DNA of 64,000 nt. Source: Terebella lapidaria. Its lineage: Eukaryota; Annelida; Polychaeta; Terebellida; Terebellidae. The stretch is taken from NCBI GenBank assembly GCA_949152475.1, contig OX424568.1, positions 15,413,667-15,477,666 of the forward strand. The letters are read 5' to 3'. Position numbers and translations under genes: made by a program. Positions 12,517 through 23,382 of the stretch are shown here, one piece after another. A model generated the notes under the pieces. The model did no database searches, was not told where the DNA came from, and saw only the letters and a list, made by a program, of their open reading frames with translations. Within the stretch, counting starts at the first letter, position 1. Each line of letters starts with the position of its first letter.

Positions 12517-12915
12517 CTGCGTATGAAGATTATTATAAAGAGATTTATTTTATGAATTATATAAACCTGTTGATACCAAAGCAATAGTTTGTGTTTATTC
12601 AGTATCATAACGGGAATGGTTTGGGAATTGTACGTGTGCATGGATAAATCAGTGATATCTGAAATGAAGACATGTTTGCTGAAATGTTTGAGTATGATTT
12701 GTTTTTGCCAATTTGGCACTTCTATTTCAATTTGCAACACAATCAAATTTCAAACCATCATGAAAGAGTTTGCTTTATTTCCATAAACATAGAACCAATA
12801 CCAAAGTACAAAGTATTCCGAAAGAACAAAACCGAGTCCATTATCCGATCTCAAAGTCCAGAGTCACGATAATAGATGAAAAAAAAGTATGGAACTTCAT
12901 GAACCTTCATTATAT
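12517..12915. other. Intronic or upstream DNA of the cryptochrome, no exon seen
   Basis: AT-rich DNA upstream of the first visible cryptochrome exon. Short open frames on both strands show none of the conserved N-terminal cryptochrome motifs. It is interrupted by the LTR element at 12916. Confidence 0.55.
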
Positions 12916-15269
12916 TGTGACGTTTAGGTCTCTGGGTGTAGGCACTTTGCCTGAGATTTGTCCAATTTTCGTCGGAGGGCAGTTATATCCACACTTAATA
13001 AGTTGTTGATAGCAATCAACACAAGCTTATTACGATGGCTCATTAAATTGTACAGTTTTTCCCGTAATCTGTTTTGTTTATGTTTTGTCAGCTGCCAGCC
13101 GTATCCCATGTGGTTTTATTGCATTCGCTAAAGGGCGTAACGGTCGATTTGTTTACATTTTGGTCGGCCACTTCGAGAGTGATTTTATTGCCTGGGAAGC
13201 ATAATTATCTCTACACATACATTTATTCACGGGGCAGGGTGTGGGAATTCATGGGAGGAAACATAATTTTGGAGATGTTGGGGCATATTTCTTTATTTAT
13301 TTGGATTTTGCTGTGAGCAATACCAGCGTGGCTAAACCGGAAGTGGAGAAGCTATTAACGCCTGGCACTCTGGGAAATCTGGCCTCAATATAATCCAGAA
13401 TATTGCATATTTGACCCCTGAAGCCGATATGGGTAACCGTGACCTGGTTATGGAGCTGGTCTGTTTAAGCAGAGCTCCCAGGGGAAATTTTAAGTCTGCA
13501 GCCCAGCGGGGCAAGGAGCAACATCCGGCTGAAGGATAGTCTGCAGCCCAGCGGGGCAAGGAGCAACACCTGGCTGAAGGATAGTCTGCAGCCCAGCGGG
13601 GCAAGGAGCAACACCTGGCTGAAGGATAGTCTGCAGCCCAGCGGGGCAAGGAGCAACATCCGGCTGAAGGATAGTCTGCAGCCCAGCGGGGCAAGGAGCA
13701 ACACCTGGCTGAAGGATAGTCTGCAGCCCAGCGGGGCAAGGAGCAACATCCGGCTGAAGGATAGTCTGCAGCCCAGCGGGGCAAGGAGCAACACCTGGCT
13801 GAAAGATAGTCTGCACCCCAGCGGGGCAAGGAGCAACACCTGGCTGAAGGATAGTCTGCAGCCCAGCGGGGCAAGGAGCAACACCTGGCTGAAGGATAGT
13901 CTGCAGCCCAGCGGGGCAAGGAGCAACACCTGGCTGAAGGATAGTCTGCAGCCCAGCGGGGCAAGGAGCAACACCTGGCTGAAGGATAGTCTGCAGCCCA
14001 GCGGGGCAAGTAGCAACATCCGGTTGAAGGATAGTCTGCAGCCCAGCAGGGCAAGGAGCAACATCCAGCTGAAGGATAGTCTGCAGCCCAGCAGGGCAAG
14101 GAGCAACATCCGGTTGAAGGATAGTCTGCAGCCCAGCAGGGCAAGGAGCAACATCCGGCTGAAGGATAGTCTGCAGCCCAGCAGGGCAAGGAGCAACATC
14201 CGGCTGAAGGATAGTCTGCAGCCCAGCAGGGCAAGGAGCAACATCCGGTTGAAGGATAGTCTGCAGCCCAGCAGGGCAAGGAGCAACATCCGGCTGAAGG
14301 ATAGTCTGCAGCCCAGCAGGGCAAGGAGCAACATCCGGTTGAAGGATAGTCTGCAGCCCAGCGGGGCAAGTAGCAACATCCGGTTGAAGGATAGTCTGCA
14401 GCCCAGCAGGGCAAGGAGCAACATCCGGCTGAAGGATAGTCTGCAGCCCAGCAGGGCAAGGAGCAACATCCGGTTGAAGGATAGTCTGCAGCCCAGCAGG
14501 GCAAGGAGCAACATCCGGCTGAAGGATAGTCTGCAGCCCAGCAGGGCAAGGAGCAACATCCGGTTGAAGGATAGTCTGCAGCCCAGCAGGGCAAGGAGCA
14601 ACATCCGGCTGAAGGATAGTCTGCAGCCCAGCAGGGCAAGGAGCAACATCCGGTTGAAGGATAGTCTGCAGCCCAGCAGGGCAAGGAGCAACATCCGGTT
14701 GAAGGATAGTCTGCAGCCCAGCAGGGCAAGGAGCAACATCCGGCTGAAGGATAGTCTGCAGCCCAGCAGGGCAAGTAGCAACACCTGAAGACAGGAACCC
14801 ATCAGGGTTAGGAGCAACGTCTAACTAGGAGCTACATATAAGATCTGGAGCTACACTTTGATATGGAGCAACGCTTCACCTTAGCGCTACACCTAGATAT
14901 ATGGGGAGCCACAAACATTTTGGGCCAAGCTAGGCAGATGTTATTTTGGACATAATATTTTAGGCCAAGTTAGGCGGAACACAAATTTTGGACACAAATT
15001 TTCTGGGTCACGTTTAGGGCAATTAGGCCAGGCATATGTTTGGACAGTTATTGAGGCCATTTTAGGCAGAATATTTTTGGGTGCTGTATTTTTGTGCCTC
15101 TTGATGAATGGTTCAATTGGATTATATTATATTGATATCTCCTGCCATTTGGAAACCTTATATATTTTATGTCTGGTGTAAATAAAGCATGTAAAACGGT
15201 ACATGGTGTTGTGTGTATGAGTCATCATCTCGCTGCTGCTCTGGTGCAAAATTTGGTGTTACTATTACA
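12916..15269 (+). repeat. 5' LTR carrying an expanded 45-bp satellite
   Basis: It begins TGTGACG and ends TTACA, and an AATAAA signal lies at about 15180 in its right part. Without the satellite it would be about 1.1 kb. It holds a single copy of the 135-bp motif (about 13063-13205) that is amplified in the 3' LTR. Confidence 0.8.
13487..14786 (+). repeat. 45-bp satellite, about 29 units, within the 5' LTR
   Basis: The unit contains AGTCTGCAGCCCAGC, GGGCAAGGAGCAACA and GGCTGAAGGAT. The left part (to about 14020) has CAGCGGGGC with ATCCGG/ACCTGG variants; the right part has CAGCAGGGC with GGTTGAAGG/GGCTGAAGG variants that often alternate, giving a partial 90-bp dimer structure. Because 45 is divisible by three, any stop-free frame stays open across the array. 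The resulting frames of 250-480 codons on both strands are by-products, not genes. Confidence 0.97.
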
Positions 15270-15386
15270 AGTGGGTTGCATTTGAATCGTTGGTAATAGC
15301 ATCCTGTGATGCGATTCCACGTTATGGGCTTTCTGTCTTGCATCAGACGTAGGTGATGGCTCGCCAAGGTACATGGGAGCCACGAT

Positions 15387-16450
15387 ATGTGTTGGAAAAC
15401 TGGTCTGTCGCCAGTGAGACATACACCAGCTCCAAGTGATCGGCCTGGTATGAGCCACAGTGAGAGAGATCCTCAGCAGCTCAGGACTAGTGGGTCCGTC
15501 GCCGGCCATCAATATTCCACATGGAGACCTAGTTTCACCACTTTCACTGGGAAGGAACGGTGGACCATCTGGTTCAATAGGTTCCAAGACGTGACTGATG
15601 AGCTGGGTTGGAACGAGGAGGAGCGACATGTGGAGCTGTTGTCGAAATTGAAAGGTGTGGCAGGGGAATTAGTTTTTGGGCAGCTGTCCAGGAAAACACG
15701 TATGGACTATAAGTCCCTCGTGAGTGAACTGTCCCTCAGGTTCGGGGTGGTTGGACTATAAGTCCCTCGTGAGTGAACTGTCCCTCAGGTTCGGGGTGGT
15801 TGGACTATAAGTCCCTCGTGAGTGAACTGTCCCTCAGGTTTGGGGTGGTTGGACTATAAGTCCCTCGTGAGTGAACTGTCCCTCAGGCTCAGGGTGGTTC
15901 AAACAGCAAAGTCGTTTGCTGCTAGTTTCAGTAACCGCTGCCAAAAGCCATCTGGGCTGTAGATGAGTATGCTGCCAAACTCAAATATTTGTACGACAAG
16001 GCCCACCCCTCCAGAGATCCCCAGACACACCAGGAAGATCTATTGAGTGATTCTTGGATGGGCTCCAGGATGGAAGAGCGAGCTGGCAGGTCGAATATGT
16101 AAAAAACCCCAAGTACATAGATCAGGCTGTCTATGAGGTTGTCAGCTACATGGAGACCTGGTGTCGGGATGGCTTTCAGTCAAGGAGGAATGCTCGCACA
16201 GTGCAGTAGACCTGTAAGGAGCAATATGGCGAACGTGCTCGGAAGCTGTCGAGGGGTGAACAGAGGAGCCAAATACATGTAGAGGAGGTTAGGGCTCATG
16301 GAGAACAGGGTGTGATGGATGTCCTACATGATATCCTGAAAACCCTGCGAGAGCGTGAATCTGAGATAGGGTCCATGGCGACAGAAAAGACTCCCAGAGG
16401 AGAGCATGTTATAGCTGTGGGCTGGAGGGCCACTTCAGGCATGAATGTCC
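15387..16450 (+). pseudogene. Fossil gag-like region of the LTR element
   Basis: The left part encodes a capsid-like segment with a tryptophan-rich WTIWFNRFQDV motif, as in retrotransposon gag. The right part, near 16404-16446, encodes a CX2CX4HX4C zinc knuckle (CYSCGLEGHFRHEC) of nucleocapsid type. The region is broken in several places and is not expected to make a working protein. The family call rests on these two motifs and on the LTR context. Confidence 0.72.
15704..15899 (+). repeat. 49-bp tandem repeat, four copies
   Basis: Four nearly identical copies of a unit starting GGACTATAAGTCCCTCGTGA. They lie inside the fossil gag-like region. Confidence 0.95.
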
Positions 16451-16624
16451 GACTCGCCACAATGGTGGCAGGAACCAGGAGGCGAGAGTTGCTGCACAGA
16501 GTCACCCATATGGGCAAGGGCTTGCTCCAGTGGCCATGGGGCAGCCCAACCAGCAGTAACAGGCCAAAGCAAAGAGAGGTCAATAGGGATAGGGGAGCCA
16601 ATCCAGCTTCCCAGGAGCAACAAT

Positions 16625-18060
16625 GAACACGCAGGTTAAACAGTTGAGTCCAGAACGACTGATGCCGACATGGGCACTTCGGCAGATGCCAGCAGGGATA
16701 CCAACCTAGGGCTGTTGGAGACGGCACTGGACGAGGGGCTGGGTCTGGAAGTTGCATTTCAGGGCATTGCAGTCAGTATGGACTCCAGCATGGGTGCTGG
16801 GATGGAGCTGTTTGGGACAGCAGTAGCTTCCATGTGTGGTGCTTGGGGCTCTGGGGAGGCTGATGGTGGAACCAGCGGAGATCTGGAGTGCACTTGGAGG
16901 GGCACGGACGGAGCGACAATGGTGACTCTGGTGACTGATGCCGACATGGGAGCCTCGGCAGATGCCTACCAGCAAGGGTTCCGAAGGGCCGTTGGAGACA
17001 GCGCTGGTCGATGAGCTGGATCTGGAGGCTTTGTGTCAGGGCATGGCAGTCGGCAAAGATCGCAGCACTGGATGTGCTGGAGGGGAGTCTCATGTAGTTC
17101 CAGAGTGTGACGTCGCTGGCCCTGGGATTGACAGGAGCAACACTGGGAATCAACAGCCAGCGGGAGCGACACTGTTAGTTGAGGTTACCTGTGCAGGGGA
17201 TGGCGAATCCACTGGAACAGGCGATGGGCTTGTCATGACTGCGCGGAGACTGCTCCAGCACGGAAGCAGAAGCATTTCGGAGAGTGCTGATGGACAGGCG
17301 AAGTCGTCACAACACTGCCTTGGAGAAGGCATGGATGATGCCGATGGCCGAACAGTGCCTCCTGGTGATCATGCAGTGACTCAGGAATGCAGGCAAGGTG
17401 AAGGAGACGGACATGACGACACTGAGAGCCAACTGGCGACTCCAGAACAAGTGCCTGGGAACAGGTCCGACCAGGAGGATGCAGCTGGACGAGCAGAGAC
17501 TCAACATCACTGGTCTGGTGGAGGGGCCAGCACAGACATAAACGGCAGCCGAGAGGTGACTCGGGCACCTAATGGAGCTCAAGAGTCCCAGCCTTCAATG
17601 GAACAGGATGTCGGGCTGTTCATCTTGTGGCGGCTATGGGTCGTGTGTCAGGTGAGGAGTTGGTCGGGGAGTCGACCACAATGGTTTCCAGACCAGACTT
17701 GCAGACCAACCTTGTTGATGGACAAAGGGCTACTGTTGAGGCGCCAGCAGGACAATGCTGCAGACGGACCTAATGAATGGAAAACCGATCCTTCAGGACG
17801 CAACAAGTGGCGGTGCATCGCGAGGACAGACGGCTGGGAACCTGGAGGGCCTTATCTTCGTGGAAACATGTGTCAAACTCTGTGTTGTCGAGGATTCCGT
17901 GGCGTCGTGAACATTTGTTGTTGTATGGACATTCTGGACGGTTTTGTGTGAATATTTTGTGTGTATGTTATGATGTGCATGTACTTTCTGTGTATTTCCA
18001 TGTTGTACTTATATGTTATATGTCATTTTGCTTGTAATTATGTGGGGACACTTTTAATTA
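16625..18060 (+). other. LTR-element interior of unknown content
   Basis: GC-richer than its surroundings, with a diverged direct repeat of 276-bp spacing (ACTGATGCCGACATGGG at 16658 and 16934). Open frames exist on both strands but none matches a retroelement enzyme I recognise. It occupies the place where pol would be expected. It may be captured or replacement sequence in a non-autonomous derivative. Confidence 0.5.
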
Positions 18061-18074
18061 CAAGCGGGGAGTAG
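18061..18074 (+). other. Polypurine tract before the 3' LTR
   Basis: CAAGCGGGGAGTAG directly abuts the TGTGACG start of the right LTR. This is the usual place and composition of the plus-strand primer of an LTR retrotransposon. Confidence 0.7.
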
Positions 18075-20779
18075 TGTGACGTTTAGGTCTCTGGGTTAGG
18101 CACTTTGCCTGAGTTTTGGCCAATTTTTGGCAAAGGGAAGTTATATCCAGACCTAGTAGGTTGTTGCCAGAAATCAACACAAGCTTATTACGATGGTTCT
18201 TTAAATTGATCATAGTTGACGTAGTTTGGACAGTTTTTCCCGTAATCTGTTTTGTTTATGTTTTGTCGGCTGCCAGCCGTATCCCATGTGGTTTTATTGC
18301 ATTCGCTGGGGGCGCGATTTTAATGCCTGGGAGGCATAAATTGAGCATAGTTGACGCAGTTTGGACAGTTTTTCCCGTAATCTGTTTTGTTTATGTTTTG
18401 TCGGCTGCCAGCCGTATCCCATGTGGTTTTATTGCATTCGCTGGGGGCGCGATTTTAATGCCTGGGAGGCATAAATTGAGCATATTTGACGCAGTTTGGA
18501 CAGTTTTTCCCGTAATCTGTTTTGTTTATGTTTTGTCGGCTGCCAGCCGTATCCCATGTGGTTTTATTGCATTCGCTGGGGGCGCGATTTTAATGCCTGG
18601 GAGGCATAAATTGAGCATAGTTGACGCAGTTTGGACAGTTTTTCCCGTAATCTGTTTTGTTTATGTTTTGTCGGCTGCCAGCCGTATCCCATGTGGTTTT
18701 ATTGCATTCGCTGGGGGCGCGATTTTAATGCCTGGGAGGCATAAATTGAGCATAGTTGACGCAGTTTGGACAGTTTTTCCCGTAATCTGTTTTGTTTATG
18801 TTTTGTCGGCTGCCAGCCGTATCCCATGTGGTTTTATTGCATTCGCTGGGGGCGCGATTTTAATGCCTGGGAGGCATAAATTGAGCATAGTTGACGCAGT
18901 TTGGACAGTTTTTCCCGTAATCTGTTTTGTTTATGTTTTGTCGGCTGCCAGCCGTATCCCATGTGGTTTTATTGCATTCGCTGGGGGCGCGATTTTAATG
19001 CCTGGGAGGCATAAATTGAGCATAGTTGACGCAGTTTGGACAGTTTTTCCCGTAATCTGTTTTGTTTATGTTTTGTCGGCTGCCAGCCGTATCCCATGTG
19101 GTTTTATTGCATTCGCTGGGGGCGCGATTTTAATGCCTGGGAGGCATAAATTGAGCATAGTTGACGCAGTTTGGACAGTTTTTCCCGTAATCTGTTTTGT
19201 TTATGTTTTGTCGGCTGCCAGCCGTATCCCATGTGGTTTTATTGCATTCGCTGGGGGCGCGATTTTAATGCCTGGGAGGCATAAATTGAGCATAGTTGAC
19301 GCAGTTTGGACAGTTTTTCCCGTAATCTGTTTTGTTTATGTTTTGTCGGCTGCCAGCCGTATCCCATGTGGTTTTATTGCATTCGCTGGGGGCGCGATTT
19401 TAATGCCTGGGAGGCATAAATTGAGCATAGTTGACGCAGTTTGGACAGTTTTTCCCGTAATCTGTTTTGTTTATGTTTTGTCGGCTGCCAGCCGTATCCC
19501 ATGTGGTTTTATTGCATTCGCTGGGGGCGCGATTTTAATGCCTGGGAGGCATAAATTGAGCATAGTTGACGCAGTTTGGACAGTTTTTCCCGTAATCTGT
19601 TTTGTTTATGTTTTGTCGGCTGCCAGCCGTATCCCATGTGGTTTTATTGCATTCGCTGGGGGCGCGATTTTAATGCCTGGGAGGCATAAATTGAGCATAG
19701 TTGACGCAGTTTGGACAGTTTTTCCCGTAATCTGTTTTGTTTATGTTTTGTCGGCTGCCAGCCGTATCCCATGTGGTTTTATTGCATTCGCTGGGGGCGC
19801 GATTTTAATGCCTGGGAGGCATAAATTGAGCATAGTTGACGCAGTTTGGACAGTTTTTCCCGTAATCTGTTTTGTTTATGTTTTGTCGGCTGCCAGCCGT
19901 ATCCCATGTGGTTTTATTGCATTCGCTGGGGGCGCGATTTTAATGCCTGGGAGGCATAAATTGAGCATAGTTGACGCAGTTTGGACAGTTTTTCCCGGTA
20001 ATCTGTTTTGTTTATGTTTTGTCGGCTGCCAGCCGTATCCCATGTGATTTCATTGCATTCACTAGGGGGTGCAATTTTAATGCCTGGGAAGCATAATTAT
20101 CTCAACACATACATTTAGTTACGGGGCAGGGTGTGAGAATTCATTGGGGAAACATAATTTTGGGGATGTTAGTGCATATTTCTTTAGTTTTTTAAATTTT
20201 GCTGTGAGCAATACCAGCGTGGCCAAACCGGAAGTGGAGAAGCTATTAACGCCTGGCACTCTGGGAATTCTGGCCTCAATATAAGCCAGAATATTGCATA
20301 TTTGACCCTTGAACCCGATATGGGTCACCGTGACCTGGTTATGGAGCTGGTCTGTTTAAGCAGAGCTCCCAGGGGAAATTTTAAGTCTGCAGCCCAGCAG
20401 GGCAAGTAGCAACACCTGAAGACAGGAACCCATCATGGTTAGGAGCAACGTCTAACTAGGAGCTACATATAAGATCTGGAGCTACACTTTGATATGGAGC
20501 AACGCTTCACCTTAGCGCTACACCTAGATATATGGGGAGCCACAAACATTTTGGGCCAAGTTAGGCAGATGTTGTTTTGGACATAATGTTTTAGGCCAAG
20601 TTGGGCGGACCACAAATTTTGGACACAAAATTTTTTTCTGGGTCACGTTTAGGGCAATTAGGCCAGGCATAAAGCATGTAAAACTGTACATGGTGTTGTG
20701 TGTATGAGTCATCATCTCGCTGCTGCTCTAGTGCAAGATTTGAAGGAAAAGACAGACGCTCGCTCTGTTAACCGTTACA
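18075..20779 (+). repeat. 3' LTR carrying an expanded 135-bp satellite
   Basis: It aligns with the 5' LTR at its start (TGTGACGTTTAGGTCTCTGG), middle (AATACCAGCGTGGC...) and right part (GCAACGTCTAACTAGGAGCT...). It contains only one copy of the 45-bp motif (near 20387) that is amplified in the other LTR. Confidence 0.8.
18208..20095 (+). repeat. 135-bp satellite, 14 units, within the 3' LTR
   Basis: The unit includes GACAGTTTTTCCCGTAATCT, GGCTGCCAGCCGTATCCC and TTTTAATGCCTGGGAGGCAT. Copies are practically identical except the last, which is diverged. The period is a multiple of three, so a 643-codon frame stays open, encoding a hydrophobic 45-residue repeat. Given its place in an LTR, this frame is best read as a satellite by-product. 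Confidence 0.97.
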
Positions 20780-20783
20780 ATAT

Positions 20784-20880
20784 GGCCACAAGTATAACGC
20801 CATGTTTTTAGAAAAACATGGCAGAAAACCCGGCCCTTTTATGTGTGCATGTTTTCCATGGACTCACAATGCTGATTGTC
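20784..20880 (-). repeat. Inverted copy of an element end with GCCATGTTTTT hairpin
   Basis: The stretch from ACAAGTATAACGCCATG to about 20870 is the inverted counterpart of 23263-23345. Both contain a strong hairpin (GCCATGTTTTT-ag-AAAAACATGGC here; GCCATGTTTT-ct-AAAACATGGC there). It starts immediately next to the LTR element's right flank. Confidence 0.75.
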
Positions 20881-20980
20881 GAGTTCACATTGTAAGAAGT
20901 CCCATAAAACCTGGTTGAACAGCTTATTTCCATATGAATAGTTCATGATTCTTTTGTCATGGCCAAGTCCCTATTTTCAA

Positions 20981-21020
20981 TAGGAACCTCTCAGGGAGGT
21001 TCCTATCTAGATAGGAACCT
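20981..21020. repeat. Palindrome cluster of alternating TAGGAACCT motifs
   Basis: TAGGAACCT (20981-20989), AGGTTCCTA (20997-21005) and TAGGAACCT (21012-21020) alternate in orientation. Positions 20997-21020 form a perfect 24-bp palindrome. Confidence 0.9.
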
Positions 21021-21915
21021 ACAAACAGTGTATGCCAAAAACTACACATGTTTGTTCACTTCAATCGTTTCATCATTGCCGAAATTTAATCCAGATGACG
21101 TTAAAGACTGCACGCTGTGCCGGACTATGTAGATACCAGGTCATGCAATGTTGATGGTGTTCATATTGTACAACACCAACATTTGGCGACAGGTGGCAGC
21201 ACACGAAAATGAAATGTAGTGGCGATTCATTTTGAACTGGATGATCGTATTGACAACAAGATTGTCCCATTAGAATGGCTTGCCTCATCTACGATCCGAG
21301 AATGTACTGTCCTCCAGTCAGTGAGGAATATATGCAAAACACGTCAAATCTTTCATGTACAGGGACAGTTCACAGCCAGGGCTTTAACCAAAAGTGTTAC
21401 AGTACTAGTACTCACTATAAATTCGTCTCTCATAGCCAGGATACCAAATATGTAAATGGTGTCGATACTGTGATACATGACATGACATATTGATATTGGT
21501 TTGTTTATACCCGTTCACATGTTAGCCACTGAGTTCATTCAAGTGTGACCAGGTTTAGTTGTATGACTCGCATATAGACAGGATTGACATTTAGTGCTTG
21601 GAGTAATATTGTTGACACTGCTACGCTGGAGAACTCAGCGATTGCATGCAAATGCAATACACGTGCATTCGTTCCCGGTTTTTGTGTATAGCAAAATAAC
21701 AACTGAATTTGTATGGGGCCAAGAGGGTGGGGGGGGGGGGGAGGTGGTGGAGTGTCACTGGTTGTCGTGAACCATGTGAACAAAAGCAACTAGTATATGC
21801 ATGGCTTTTGGTTATAGGAGGAATTGTATATCATGAATATACAAAATTAATTTTATTAAAAATATTCCAAACTCTGTTTGTGAAATGTATCATTGGGGGA
21901 ATCCTGAACTATGTC
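21021..21915. other. No gene recognised
   Basis: AT-rich DNA with only short frames. A G-rich run at about 21727-21742 is the only conspicuous sequence. Confidence 0.5.
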
Positions 21916-22013
21916 GGATAGGGCCCACGGCTTCGGATCTATTGCAGATAGGACCCTCCGGCTTCGCCGTCGGGTTCCTATCTGCAATAGATCCTCAGCC
22001 TGGGGCCCTATCC
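21916..22013. repeat. 98-bp compound inverted repeat (cruciform-capable)
   Basis: Outer arms GGATAGGGCCC (21916-21926) and GGGCCCTATCC (22003-22013) are perfect. Inner arms at 21935-21956 and 21972-21994 are reverse complements apart from one extra base. The centre is CG-rich. Confidence 0.92.
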
Positions 22014-22048
22014 TATACATAAGTCGCACCAATATTTATGCCCTTCAT

Positions 22049-23382
22049 GGCCCAAGTATTGAAGTATCATACACTGCGCCTTAATACTACTCGTCCACTA
22101 AATGAATGCCATTTAATCCGTCTGTCACCTTTTTAATCCTTATTCCCGGCCCCTCAGGGCCGGGTATATGTGATTGTCGTTGACCTCACCCTATGTATCT
22201 CCTGTCTTCCGACTCTCTCGGACGACTCTCTTAGATTCAGCATACATTGGTGTTGGTTTCGCGAATTTGCAATAAAAGCCGATAAATTCCGCTAAACTGA
22301 TTTAAAAACACTGCTAATATCACTGTACTAACAATAAGAATTTGAATGACTATGAGAAGTGCTGTTTCAAATTAGTTTTCGGCTGGTATTCGCAAGTGCA
22401 ATTACCGATTCTCCTGCCGGTTATTTTGGAACTTCTCATATTTGAACCGCCCCAGATATAATCACTGCGTTATATAACTACGCCAACAAGTAATCACTAA
22501 GAATTGTATTGCAGCGACAGACAGTGATACATTAGGTGTAAGCATTTCAGAGAATAGTTTAAAATTATCTTTTCGAATTATTACAGTTGAATTAGGCCTG
22601 TTAGGCCATTTCTCGTGGGGCGATCAAGCGTGTAGCATAACAAAACTGAAGCATGAGAAATTTTGTTGCTTCACAAGCGCGATCGCCTTTAATAGCCAAG
22701 ACTGACATAACGAAGCCGTGACGAATCCGTGCTTTCGACCACGGGTACTTAAAAACCCGGCAATAGGTATAACCTTTATTCCAGTTTTATATGAGCCCTG
22801 CTATGGAATTTTGTACATATGCCTAGGGCCTGTGCAGGAACGGTTAGACATCTATCCATTGTAATACGGTTGTACACATACACTTTAGGCCTATATTCAT
22901 CAAAGCCTGCCACCTCTATGTGAATATTTAAACCTATGGTGATGTTTTGGGGCATATTGGGAATGTGAGATTTTAAACTAGAAGATAGTTTCCAGATTCT
23001 TGGGCGATATATGGAGCAGGAATTTAGTAGGATGTTTTTAACAGAGCTGCCGACGGCTAGGTCCAAAGACTGGCACTGGCGATCTGGCAAGGATACCGTA
23101 CATCTAAGTGGACTTGGGGGAGATAAGTTGGCTGAGGGTGTACACGATTTCCTGTTTCATTTACTTTGATGTGAGTGATTGTGTGACTTTTTATATGAAC
23201 TGTACAACTATTGTTGTGAGTTATTCATATATATGTGTTGATTGTGTATTGAATTCAGTTTTGTGAGTCCATGGGAAACACGTACACATAAAAGGGCCGG
23301 TTTTTTTTTCTGCCATGTTTTCTAAAACATGGCGTTATACTTGTTGAATTTAGAGGAAGGCGCAGTGTATGATACTTGGGCC
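22049..23382 (-). mobile_element. MITE copy split by a ~1.2-kb insertion
   Basis: 22049-22144 and 23346-23382 together match the compact 124-bp MITE at 61735-61858 in reverse orientation. They share GGCCCAAG ends, ATCATACACTGCGCC, and the TTTAATCCGTCTGTCACC interior. The two parts are separated by unrelated sequence. Confidence 0.7.
22145..23345 (+). mobile_element. Insertion inside the MITE, possible Helitron-like element
   Basis: It starts with a perfect hairpin CCCGGCCC-ctca-GGGCCGGG and ends with a perfect hairpin GCCATGTTTT-ct-AAAACATGGC followed by GTTATACTTG. Its right end is repeated in inverted orientation at 20784-20880. No coding domain is visible. The class is uncertain because no matching left-end motif was found. 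Confidence 0.45.

Larger units (their letters stand above)
12916..20779 (+). mobile_element. Fossil LTR retrotransposon, probably Ty3/Gypsy-like, non-autonomous
   Basis: Both ends carry related long terminal repeats that start TGTGACGTTTAGG and end in TTACA. Both are flanked by ATAT (12912-12915 and 20780-20783), a possible 4-bp target duplication. A purine-rich tract directly precedes the right LTR. The interior has a gag-like region with a CCHC zinc knuckle. No protease, reverse transcriptase, RNase H or integrase was recognised, so it depended on a relative. It is broken, with several breaks in the gag-like part. LTR divergence by eye runs from about 3 to 12 percent depending on segment, so it is old rather than recent. 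It lies in or just 5' of the cryptochrome gene, in antisense orientation to it. Confidence 0.82.

Noticed and set aside
12589-13009. Short plus-strand frames between the cryptochrome and the LTR as genes
   Set aside because: They overlap each other in different frames, lack motifs, and run into the LTR.
13332-14817. Long open frames (450-480 codons on minus, 254 on plus) as genes
   Set aside because: They lie in the 45-bp satellite inside an LTR and are open in several frames on both strands because the period is a multiple of three.
16938-17951. 337-codon frame as a host gene
   Set aside because: It lies wholly inside the LTR element, overlaps open frames on the other strand, and has low-complexity composition without a recognisable domain.
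15387-17951. An intact autonomous retrotransposon
   Set aside because: No polymerase or integrase region was recognised and the gag-like part is broken.
18116-20047. 643-codon frame with hydrophobic 45-residue repeats as a membrane protein gene
   Set aside because: It lies in the 135-bp satellite of the 3' LTR, with practically identical units, no promoter or splice context, and only one unit in the other LTR.
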